Source of the DNA: Typhlomys cinereus
Lineage: Eukaryota; Chordata; Mammalia; Rodentia; Platacanthomyidae
Direction: 5' to 3'
DNA: 64,000 bases
Assembly (NCBI GenBank): GCA_023101885.1
Contig: JALPQD010000634.1
Coordinates: forward strand, 806,001 to 870,000
The notes below the pieces were generated by a model. That model was given only the letters and a program-made list of their open reading frames with translations. It did no database searches and had not been told where the DNA came from. Made by a program: the position numbers and the translations under genes. Positions 12,401 through 25,000 of this stretch are shown here, piece by piece (position 1 is the first letter of the stretch; every line of letters begins with the position of its first letter).

Positions 12401-15400
12401 TACCCCTGCCTGTTTTCTGCTTCCATTTGCTTGTAGAATTGTTGACCAGCCTTTTATTTTTAGAGCGTGCCTATCTTTTGTGGTGAGATGGGTTTCCTGC
12501 AGGCAACAGATTGATGGATTGTGATTTTTAATCCAAGTTTGTAATCTGTGTCTCTTGATCGGTGAATTAAGTCCATTAACATTTAGTGTTATAATGGAGA
12601 AACTATTGTTAATTCCAGACATTTATTATGTTTAGTAGCTTTTATAAGTATATTGCTTCGCTTTTAATGGTGTTATATTTGCCTTCTGTTCTCCTGGATA
12701 TGCCTGTTTTTTTCTTCACGCTTGAGTATCATTTCTAGCAGTTTTTGAAGGCCTGGTTTGGTGGCCATGTATCCCTTAAAGTTGTCTTTGTGTTGGAAAA
12801 TTTTTCTTTCTCCCTCGATCATGACTGATAGTTTTGCAGGGTAAATCAGCCTGGGTTGACATTTTTGCTCATTCAATACTTGAAGTATGTCTCTCCAAGC
12901 TCTTCTTGCTTTTACTGTTTCGACTGAGAAGTCATTTGTTATTTTAATAGGTTTGCCTTTAAAAGTGACTTGTTTTTTCTCCCTTGAAGCTCTCAGCACC
13001 AGTTCTTTATCTTGAATGTGGAGTGTTTTAACTATTATTTGCCGCGGTGTGCTTCTATTTTGGTCGTATCTGTTTGGGGTGCGGAATGCCTCTTGTATAT
13101 GAATGGGCCTCTCTTTTTTTAGATGAGGAAAGTTTTCCTTGATGATCGTTTGAAAAATTTCCTCAGGGGTGGTATTTTGAGATTTTTGCTCCGGTATTCC
13201 ATGAATACGCATGTTAGGCTTCTTCAGGGTGTCCCATATCTCTTGGATATTTCTCTCAAGTATCTTTTTGGCTTTAACAACCTCTTCCATTGAGCTGGTT
13301 AGTACTCCCACTTTATCTTCAAGGTCTGAAATTCTGTTTTCTGCTTCATTAGTTCTGTTGATAAGACTCTCTGTGGCGTTCTGGGTTGAAGATAACTTGT
13401 CTTTTAGCTCAGTTTTAAACTCTGCTTGAGTTTGTTTTAACTGCTCTATGCCACTTTTTGTTTCTTGCACTGTTTTTCTCAACTCCTCCAGATGTCTGTT
13501 GTGTTCCTCTTCAAAGCGATTGATTCGATTATGTAATTCCTCCCGGATTTCCTCTTTCATAGTATTGAACATGGTAATGATCATATTTTGAAAGTCGTTA
13601 TCCTGGGTCAGGCTTTCTTGGCCTTTTTCCGCGGGTTTGTTCTTTTTGGAATCTAACATTATGGGATTAATTTCTTCAGTGTGAAATTTGTTTACTTGAG
13701 TGTTGCTTCTCATGGATTTGCACTTTGACTTTGGCATTGTCATTTTAACTCTTAAGATCTCTCAATTTCACTAAACTGAATTATTTGGCCTGGGGTACTG
13801 GTGGGCGGGGCCCGAACGGGGACTCACCTAGGGCGTGGGGTGAGGCCCGGGTGGACCGCGTGCTTTTCTGACCTGCGGAGCGGGGTGGGGTGAAAAGGGG
13901 CGATGGGCACGTCTGCGTGGAGCTATTTAACCCGAGGGCAGCTGGAGCGGGGCCCGGGCGCAGGGGGAGGTCCTCCTCATCCCTCGGCCCCCGCACGGCT
14001 CCGGCTGGATGGCGGGAGTCGGAGCCGGGTTCCTGTGGGCTGACCTGGGGGTCCTAGAGCGCGCGGTGAGAGCCCAGCTGGATCTACGCATACGCGTCCC
14101 TACCGGCGGAGCGGGGGGTGTGGCGAAAGGGGACCCCAATAGCCTTTTTTTTAACACTTTTTATTATTATTTCCACTCATACAAACTTAGTAGGTACACC
14201 GGTTCCCTCCCTCCCTCCTCCTCCCCCCGTACCACCTGCTCCCAATCCCGTCACCCCTCCCTCCCCATCCCCCATGCCTTCCCCCAATCCCCGGAGAATC
14301 CTTTAATGTGCATGCCAGACTCTCCTCTGGGCCCTCCTCTCTGATGATGTACAAGGACCCAGTGGCATTTCCCTCAACCCTTTCCTGTGTACCCCTTTAG
14401 CATAAGAACACTACTGTGGTTGTCAATCCCTTGCCTCCAAGGATCTTGGTGCCTTTAGCAAATGCTAGACTTTGTGGGGTCAATAGTGTGTTGGCCATTG
14501 CGCAGGGCATGCAAAGTCCAATGATGATTGCTTCCGCCCTAACTTGTGTGGAGTATCTTGCAATCATTGCTCCTCCCATCCTTGTGCTCTTACAATCTTA
14601 CCACCCCCTCTTCTGCAAATTTCCCTGAGCTTCAGGATGGGGAGAGATTAGGCTGGCCTAGTTGTAGGTGGTTGATATGGAGTCTCTGAAGTTCTGGATT
14701 ATGGTTTGTTGATTTTCTTTTGCAGTTTTGCTGCTCCTGCAATGCCCTTCACTCCATCCTGATGGGCATTGTATGTCACCCCCTGGACAGAGACAAAAAG
14801 CTGTTAAACTAAGTCTTGTTATAAGAGCACATTCAAAGGTAGATGTAATAAAATTAGGAAACCACAGTGAGGGAGGGGTCAAATACTCATTTGCAAAATG
14901 GTTACTTTTTATGTGCCAGACTATATGCCCTCCCCTTCTGGTGAAATCATGCCCCCTCAGTTGTAAATGATCAGGAAGGAAAGTCTGTGAACTTAACCAG
15001 ATGTCTCATTACTTACTTGCAGTCCTTGATGAAGGCCTAAGATCCAATAGCCTTTTATGTTAAAATCCCAGTTGCAATGGAAGGAACATTTATCAACATA
15101 ATAAAAGCTGTATACAAAAAAGCCAACAGCAAGAATTTCTGCTTTGATCAGGAACTAGACAAGTCTGTCCACTCTCACCACTTTTATTCAATATTGTATT
15201 TGAAGTCTAAGCTGGACCTAACACAATGGAGGGAGATAAAAGGGATTCAAATGGGCAAGGAAGAATCCAAGTTACCTCTATTTGCAGGTGACAGGATCCT
15301 ATACCTGAGTGATACTAAAAACTCCCCCAGGAAACTCCTGGAACTAATACAGAAGTTCAGCAGGGTGACAGATTACAAAATAAACATGCAAAAATCAGTG

Positions 15401-18400
15401 GCCTTCCTATTTGCTAAGGATGAAAGAAATAAAAAGCCCTAAGAGAAACAATACCATTTACTATAGCCCCTAAAAAATGAAATACCTTGGTATAGCTTAA
15501 CTAAGGAAGTGAGAGACCTTTACAATGAAAACTTCAAAATCCTAAAGAAAGAAATTACACAAGACACCAGAAGGTGGAAAGACCTCCGATACTCCTGGAT
15601 TGGCAGAATCAACATCATCAAAATGACCATCCTACCAAAAGCAATATGCAGATTCATTACTATACCAATCAAAATGCTAAAGCAATTCTTTAAAGAAATT
15701 GACCAAACAATATCAAAATTCATATGGAAGCACAAAAGACCCAGGATAGCAAAAATAAACAAGAGAAACAAGAACACTGATGGAGGTATCACCATACCAA
15801 GCCATTATCTGTAATATAAATCCATAGTAATAAAAACAGCCAGGTACTGGCCCCAAAATAGGCATGTAGATCAATGGTAAGGATTGAATACCCAGATATA
15901 AGCCCACACAATTAAAAACATTTGATCTTTGAAAAAGGGGCCCCAAAAATTCAATGGAAAAAGAACAGAATCTTCAACAAATGGTGCTGGCAAAACTGGA
16001 TTTCCACATGCAGGTAATTAAAACTGAACTTATACTTGTCACCCTGCATAAAAATTAATTCTCAGTGGATCAAGGACCTCAATATTGGGCCAGAGACTAT
16101 AAAAACCCTATTTGTAAGGGTAGATTACTCCCTCAAGGTGATTGGGCTAGGCCAACAGTTCCTAAACAGAAATCTAATAGCACAGGCACTAGAACCTACA
16201 CTCAACAAATGGGATCCCATGAAATTAAAGAGCTTCTGTTCAGATAAAGAGATTGTAAACCAAGTAAAAAGGCAACACACAGAATGGGTAAAAATCTTCA
16301 CTTACCACTTATCTGATAGAGCTCTATTATCCAGAGTGCACAAAGAACTTAGAAAAATAAACACCAAGGAAATAAATGGCCCATTTAAAAAATGGTCATG
16401 GAGATCTTTTCAGACAAAAAGATTGTAAACCAAGCAAAAAGGCCACCCAGAGAATGAGTGAAAATCTTCATTAACCACCTATCTGATAGAGCTCTATTAT
16501 CCAGAGTGCAAAGAATTTAGAAAACTAAACACCATTGAAATAAATGGCCAATTTAAAAAATGGGCCTGGGAACTGAAAAGAAGCTCTTCCAGTCATGAAG
16601 TTGAAATGTCTAACAGATATCTTTAAAAATGCTCCACATCCTTAGCCATCAAGGAAATGCAAATAAAAACTTCCCTGAGATATCATCTCACCCTGGTCAA
16701 GATGGCAAAAATCCACAATACAAACAATACCAAATGCTAGAGAGCATGTGGAGAGAAGAGAACATTCCTACATTGCTGGTGGGAATGCAGGATTATACAA
16801 GCACTCTGGGGATCAGCCTGGCAATTTGAAAAAGTTAAAGATTGAAATGCCATAAAACCCTCCTATTCCACTTCTCAGAATAATCCCCTATAAAACTAAA
16901 ATTCACTACAATGACACTAGCACAATCATGTTCATAGCATCACTATTTACAATAGCAAAACCTTAGAAACAACTCAAATGCCCAACCATTGATGAGTTGA
17001 CAAGAAAAATGTGGTACATTTATACGATGGAATACTATTCCACCATCAAAAAAGATGAATTAAGGAAATTTGTGGAGGAGTGGATGGAATTAGAAAAAAT
17101 TATATTGCACTTTCCCCACCCATCCAGTTGTGAGCAGTCCAGCCTGGACACACTGCACCGTAGGTAAGCAACACCTCCTCACACCCAAGCCCCAGGTAAC
17201 CAACTAGTCCCAGCTCCTCCCACCAGCCAGTCAGAGCAGACGATGCTCCTGGCCCAGGAGGACCCCTGGACCACTCCCCAGCTCCCCAGGTTAAGTGTAC
17301 CTGCCAACAGCACTCTTCCCTTTCCCCACCCGCTGGATGGATGGAAGTGCTCAGTCCAGTGAAGACACACTGTGCCACAGGTAAGCACCCCCTGCTCACC
17401 CCCAAGCACTAGGTAACCCACTAGTCCCAGCTCCTCCCACCAGCCCGTCAGAGCAGGTGCTGCTCCAGGCCAACTAATTCAGTTCAGTCAAAAACACACA
17501 AAAATTGAAAGAAAGTCTTAAGAGATAAAATGGCAATGCCCAAGTCAAAGTGCAAATCCATGACAAACAAAACCCAAGAAAACAAATCACCCACTGAAGG
17601 AATTAACCCCATAATGATAGACTCCAACCAGAACAAATCCACAGAAAATAGCCAAGAAAGCCTGACCCAAGATAATGACGTTTAAAACATGATCATTACC
17701 ATGATCAATACTATGAAAGAGGAAATCTGGGAGATGTTAAATAACTGCATCAACCACTTTGAAGAAGAACACAACAGACACTTGGAGGAGTTGAGATAAC
17801 AGTTCAAGAAACAAAAATAGGCATAGAGCAGTTAAAACAGACTCAAGCAGAACTAAAAGACAAATTATCTTCAACCCAGAACTCAAGAAAGAGCCTTATC
17901 AGCAGAACTAACAAAGCAGAAAATAGAATTTCAGACCTTGAAGACAAAGTGAGAGTATTAACAAGCTCAATGGAAAAGGTTTTTAAAGCCAAAAAGATGA
18001 GAAAAATATTCAAGAGTTACGGGACACCCTGAAGAAGCCTAACATGCACATTCATGGAATACCAGAGCAAGAATACCAAAAAATCACACCAGAGGAAATT
18101 TTTCAAATTATCACAAAGGAAAACTTTCATCATCTAAAAAAAGAGAGGCCCATTCATACACAAGAGGCATTCCCCACCCCAAACAGATAAGACCAAAATA
18201 GAAACTCGCCATGGCAAATAATAGTTAAAACACTCCACATTCAGGACAAAGAAATGGTGCTGAGAGCTTCAAGGGAAAAAAAAAGTCACTTTTAAAGGTA
18301 AACATTTTAAAATAACATATGACTTCTCAATGGAAACAGTAAAAGCAAGGAGAGCTTAGAGAGACATACTTCAAGTATTGAATGAGCAAAAATGTCAACC

Positions 18401-18985
18401 CAGGCTCATATACACAGCAAAATAATCCATCATGATCAGGGAGAAAGAAAACTTTTCCAGCACAAAGACGACTTGAAGGAATCCGTCCACCAAACCAGAT
18501 CTTCAAAAAATGCTAGAAATGATACTCAAGCTTGAAGAAAAAAACAAGCATATCCAGGAGGACAGAAGAGAAGTATTATACCACCAAAAACAAAAAGTGA
18601 AACAATAAACTTGCAAAAGCCACTAAACATAAAAGATGTATGGAATTAAAAATAATTTCTCCATTATAACATTAAATGTTAATGGAATTAACTTATCAAT
18701 CAAGAGACACAGATTACAAACTTGGATTAAAAATCACTATTCAGGGCTGGAGAGGTGGCTCAGGGGTTAAGCCTTTGCCTTGCAGGTGGAAGGTCCTCAG
18801 TTCGGACCCTAAACCCCATATATAGACGCTGGGCGGAAGCGGGGATGGCCTGCATTTCTGATCCTGATAGGGTGGAGTCTGTGAATCCCACAGCAGAGTA
18901 AGCAAGGAGGAGGTGGAGGCGGTCCATGGTGGTTCCCCAATTCCTCTGTGGTTCTACACACACACACATATGCACACATGCATAC

Positions 18986-19020
<35 letters not shown>

Positions 19021-22000
19021 ACACACACACACACACACAATTGAATAAACAAATAAGTTAAAAAATTAAAAAAAAAATAAAAATCACTACGCATCAATCT
19101 GCTGCCTTCAGGAAACTCATCTCACCACAAAAGGTAGGCACATCCTAAAAATAAAAGGCTGGTCCAAATTTCTGCAAGCTAATGCAACCAGGAAACAGGC
19201 AGGGGTAGCCATTATGCTATCGACAAAGTTGACTTCAAGCCAAAAAAAATCATAAGAGACACAGATGGATACTACATTTTAGTGACAGGCACAATTCACC
19301 AGGAAGACTTCACAATACTGAACATATATTCACCCAATAGCCCCATACACACATTCATTAAACAAACCCTACAACGTCTTTGGCAAGAAATCAACCCCAA
19401 AACGATAATTCTCAGAGATTTCAACACCGCCCTCTCAACATGGGATAGATCAACAGGTCAAAAACTTCACAGAGACACTTTGGAGCTTAACCAAACCATT
19501 ACTGATATGGAACTTACAGACCTCTATCAAACTTTTCATACATGCACCAAAGTAAACACACTTTTCTCAGCAGCACACAGAGCTTTCTGAAAATAGATCA
19601 CATATTGGGCCACAAAATGAATCTCCACATATACAGGAAAGTCGAAATTCTAGCCTGTACCCTATCAGACCACCATGGTCTAAAGCTTGACATCTGCAAC
19701 ACAACAAACAACAGAAAATACACTCACTCCTGGAAACTAAACACTATGATGCTGAATTAGAATTGGATTCAGGAAGAAATTAAAAAGGAATTTCAAGATT
19801 TCCTGAAAGTGAACGATAATGAAAATACAAATCTTTGGGACACAATGAAAGCTGTCCTAAGAGGTAAGTTCATAGCTGTTAATGCATACATTAAAAACTG
19901 GAAACATCAGAAATAAATAACATAACAATGCAGCTGAAAGCTTTAGAGACACTAGAGCAATCTGATCCCAAAAGCAGAAGAAGAGAGGATTTTAGCAAAA
20001 TAACGGGGAAATATCCAAAATCGAGATTAGGAAAACGATACAGAAAATTAGCCAGTCAAAAAGCTGGTTTTTGAAAAAAATCAATAAGCTTGATATACCC
20101 TAACATAATTAACCAAGAGCAAGAGATAGAAAACCCAAATTAGCAAAATTAGAAAGAAAATGGAGTTATTACTACTGATACCCAAGAAATCCAGAGAATT
20201 ATAACATCATATTTCAAAAACTTATACTCTGTGAAATTTGACAACACAAAAGAAAGGGATGAATTCCTAAGTAAGCACAACTTACCTAAATTGAATCAGG
20301 AAGTTGTGAATTATTTAAATAGTCCCGTAACATGTGAGGAAATCGATGGAGTAATCTCAAATCTTCCCACCAAGAAATGTCCTGGTACAAATGGATTCAG
20401 CACAGAGTTCTACCAGACATTTAAGGAGCTAATAACACCAATATTCCTTAAACTGTTCCATCAAATAACAAAGGAAGGAACACTACCAAATTCTTTCTAT
20501 GAAGCTAACATCATCTTAATCCCAAAACCTAATAAAGATACACTTAAAAAAGAAAACTACAGGCCCATCTCTCTGATGAACACAGATGAAAAGATTCTCA
20601 ACAAAGTCTTAGCAAATCGGATTCAAAAACATATAAAAAAGATCATTCACGGGGATCAAGTAGACTTAATCTCAGGCACACAAGGTTGGTTCAACATACA
20701 CAAATCAATAACTGTAATTCACCATATAAACCAGTCCAAATTCCAAGACTACATGGTACTCTCAGTAGATGCATAAAAAGCTTTGTACAAGATCCAACAG
20801 CCTTTATGATCAAAACCCTAGAGATAGTTGGAATGGAAGGAACCTTTATCAATATAATAAAAGCTGTATACAACAAGCCCACAGCAAGGATTATACTCAA
20901 TGGGGAAAAACTTGAACCATTCACTCTTCTATCAGGAACTAGACCAGTCACCACTTCTAATCAATATTGTACTTGAAGTCTTAGCTGAAGCCATAAGACA
21001 AGAATGTCGGGACATAAAAGGGATTCAAATCGGCAAGGAAGAAGTCAAGTTATCTCTATTTGCAGATGACATGATCTTATACCTGAGTGATCCCAACAAC
21101 TCCACCAGGAAGCTCCTGGAACTAATACAGAAGTTCAGCAGGGTGGCAGGACACAAAATAAATGTGCAAAAATCAGTAGCTTTCCTATATGCTCAGAATG
21201 AAAGAAGTGAAAAGGACCTGAGAGAAACGATTGCATTTACTATAGCCCCTAAAATAATGAAATACCTTGCTATAAACCTAACCAAAGAAGTAAGAAAGCT
21301 TTACAATGAAAACTTTAAAATCCTAAAGAAAGATACTGTAGAAGACACCAGAAGGTGGACAGACTTCCCATGTTCCTGGATTGGCAGAATCAACATAATA
21401 AAAATGACCATCCTACCAAAGGCAATATACAGATTCAATGGTATGCCAATCAAAATCTGAAAGCAATCCTTTAAAAAGGTTAATCAAACGATCCCAAAAT
21501 TCATATGGAGGTACAAAAGACCCAGGATAGCAAAAACAATCCTGAGTAATGAAAACACTGCTGGAGGTATCACCGTACCAAACCTTAGTCTACACTACAA
21601 ATCCATAGTTATAAAAACAGCCTGGTACTGGCTCCAAAATAGACACACAGGTCAATGGATAAGGATTGAACATGTAGATATAATTCCACACAATTACAGC
21701 CATTTGATCTTTGACAAAGGGGCACAAAAAATCCAATGGAAACAGAACAGCATCTTAAATAAATGGTGCTGGAGAACCTGATGTCCACATGCAGAAGATT
21801 AAAACTCGGCCCATATTTGTCACCATGTACAAGACTTAATTCTAAATGGATCAAGAACCTCAATATAAGGCCAGAGACTAAAAACCTTAGTTGAAAGGGT
21901 AGGAAACTCCCTTAAACTAATTGGACTAGGCCAACTGTTCCTAACCACCTAGAACTACGCCAGCCTAATCTCTCCCCATCCTAATCTGAAATCCAATAGC

Positions 22001-25000
22001 ACAGTCAATACAACCAACACTCAACAGATGGGATCTTATGAAATCAAAGATGTTCTGTTCAGATAAAGAGATTATTACCTGAGCACAACCCACAGAATGG
22101 GAGAAAATTTTCACTAACCACATATCTGATAGAGCTCTATTATCCAGAGTGCACAAAGAACTTAGAAAACTAAACACCAAGGAAACAAATGGCCCAATTA
22201 AAAAATGGGCCTTGGAACTTAAAAGAAACTTTACTAGGGACAAAATTGAAAGGTCTAACAAATATCTTAAAAAAATGCTCCGCATCCTTATCCATCAGGG
22301 AAATGCAAATCAAAACCTCCCTGAGATATCTCACCCTAGTCAGGATGGCAAAAGTCCACAATACAAATAACACCAAATGTTGGAGAGGATGTGGAGAGAA
22401 GGGACCTCTCCTACATTGCTGGTGGGAATGGTCAGAATGCAGGCTTATACGACCACTCTAGAGAGCTTTCTGGCAATTCTAAAAAAGTTAAATATTGAAA
22501 TGCCATATGACCCTGCTATTCCACTTTTGGGAATAACCCCCCATACAGCAAAAATTCACCTCGATAGCACAAGCACGACCATGCTCATAGCAGCACTGTT
22601 TTCATAGCAAAGTCATGGAAATTAACCTAAATGACCAACAGTTGACTAGTGGATAAACAAAGTGCTATACATTTATACAATGGAATATTACTAAGCCATA
22701 AAAAATCATGAATTAATGAGTTTTTCTGGGAAATGGGTGGAATTAGGAAAAAAATTATTTTGAGTGAAGTATCCATGACATAGAAAATTAAGCACCATAT
22801 GTATTCCCTAATAGGTGGATCCTAGTGCCAAAGCCACTTAGTGACACACTCAAAGATAAATCTCTGTAATACCTAGAGTAATTGCAATGATTATAAGCAG
22901 GGAGGGAAGCAGAAGGAGGGCTCTGCCAGCAACAAGGAGAGAGGGGATCATGATACAGCAGAGAATATAGGCCACCATCAAGGACTTCAAGTAAGTAATG
23001 AGACATATGGTTGAACCCGCAGACTTTCCTTACTGTTCACTTGCACCTGATGGGGTATGATCTCACCAGAAAGGGAGGGCATAGAGTCTAGCACATAGAA
23101 GGTAACCATCCTGCAAATGGGAGACTGAACCCCTCCACAGCAGTCTCCTACTCTTATTCCATCTACCTTTTAATCTACTCTTTAATATGACTCCATTTTA
23201 ATAGCTTTTATCTCTGGCTGGGGGGTGACATCCAATACCCATCAGGATGGAGCTAGGGCAGTGCAGGAGCAGCAAAACTGAAAAAAAAATCAACAAACCA
23301 TAATTCAGAAAATCAGAGACTATACATCAACTACCTCGAACCAGGCCAGCCTAATCTCTCCACATCCTAAAGCTCAGGGAAATTTGCGGAAGAGCCTAAA
23401 GATGGGGAGAAGGAACGATATGCAACGTAGAGCCAACGTAATCATAACAGGACTTTGCATGACCTGTGCAAGACCAAGATATCATTGAACCCCCAAAGGC
23501 TAGCATGGATCATAGGCACTAGGATCCTTAGAGACAAGGGATTAACAGCCACAATAGTGTTCCTATATTAAAGGGGAACACAATAAAGACCTCCAGGCAA
23601 TGCCACTGAGTCCTTACATCTCATGAGAGAGGAGGACCCAGAAGGAATTTTGACATGCACATTAAAGAATGCTCCAGAATGGGGGGGCATGAGAGAGCAC
23701 TGGGAGAAAGGGAGGTAGGGGGGAAAGAAAGGAGAAAAGGGGGGAGGGAGCATAAGGGTCCAGGGAGGGGTGGAGGGAGGAAGAGGAATGGGGTTCTTAA
23801 CAATTTTGTATGAGTGAAGAAATAAAAAGAAAAAAAGAAAAAATTATATTGAGTGAAGTGTCCCAGACACAGAAAATTAAGCACTGTATGTACTCCCTAA
23901 TAGGTGTATCTTTACACCAAACACATGTAATGACATATTCAAAGATAATACCTACAGTAATACTTACAGTAATTGCAATATTTAAACAGGAAGGAAATGG
24001 AAGGAGTCCCTCCGCCCCAGAAATAGGGATAGAAGGTATCATGCTTCAGTAAAGAAAAGAGGTCACCATCATATATAGCAAGACATCTGATGAAGCTCAC
24101 TCTCACTTTCCTTCCTAGTCACATGCAACTGAGGAGGTTTTATCTCACCAATTATGGAGGGTATTGAGACTGGCAGATAGATGGTAACCATCCTACAATT
24201 GGGACACTGTCCCCCACACACACTGTGATCTCTACTCATAATCCATGTACCTTGGAATCTCCTTTTATAGTAAGATTTCATTTAAACAGCCTTTTAACAT
24301 TGGTTAGGAGGTGACCTCCAACACCAATCAAGATGGAGCCACAGGTGGTTCAGGAAGAGCAAAAGAATAACAGTCATAACAGTGTTTGCATATCAAAGGG
24401 AAATCCAAAAAAGGCCTCTGGGCAATGCCACTGAGTCCTTACACTTCATTAGAATGGAGGAATCAGAGGGAAGTTTGGCATTCGCACAAAAGGATGCTCC
24501 AGGGAATGGAAAGAGGGGAAAGGGCAGCCACTGGGAAAAGGGGACCGTGGGGAGTGAAAGGAAGGGAAAAAGGGAGGAAAGGTTGCAAGGGGACTCGGGA
24601 TGAGTGGAGCGAGGTAGAGGACTGGTGTACCTTTTAAGCTTGTATGATTGGGAAAAAATAAATATATATATAAACAAATAAACTAAACGCCAAAGAGATA
24701 AATGGCCCAATTAAAAAATGGGCCTGGGAACTCGAAATAAACTTTTACATGAACAAAATTGAAATATCTAACAATTATCTAAAACAATGTTCCACATTCT
24801 TAGCCATCAGGGAAATGCAAATAAAAACTTCCTAGAGATACCATCTCACCTGGGTCAGGATGGCAAAAATCCACAATACAAACAACACCAAATGTTTGAT
24901 AGGATGTGGAGATAAGGGAAGTTTCCTACATTGCTGATGGGAATGCAAGCTTCTACAACCACTCTGACGATCAGTCTGGCAATTTTTTAAAAAGTTAAAG

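Larger units (their letters stand above)
7824..14135 (-). mobile_element. Full-length, near-intact L1
   Basis: Complete rodent-type L1 on the minus strand: GC-rich 5' UTR (14135-13744), ORF1 (13743-12673), a 50-bp spacer, ORF2 frame (12622-8798), 3' UTR with the polypurine tract, and an A-tail seen as the T-run at 7824. Flanked by CCAATAGCC followed by a T-run at 7815-7831 and 14136-14152, a perfect 17-bp duplication. It inserted at the poly-A/target junction of the L1 at 14145-15038, so it is younger than that element. Only two nonsense codons were found in ORF2, so this is among the youngest copies in the window. Confidence 0.93.
17108..23835 (+). mobile_element. Full-length but decayed L1, nested insertion
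   Basis: Flanked by a perfect 16-bp duplication, AGAAAAAATTATATTG, at 17092-17107 and 23836-23851. Contains a monomeric 5' UTR, ORF1 from about 17531 to 18605 ([14 protein letters not shown] motif, several stops), ORF2 from about 18642, and a 3' UTR from about 22790 to 23835. ORF2 pieces include [29 protein letters not shown] (20900-21460) and [18 protein letters not shown] (22189-22461). It carries a SINE at 18740-19077. Older than the L1 at 7824-14135 by number of disruptions. Confidence 0.9.

Noticed and set aside
13781..14157. Proline/arginine-rich frames in the GC-rich block
   Set aside because: This is the L1 5' UTR. Open frames are expected from high GC and have no family match.
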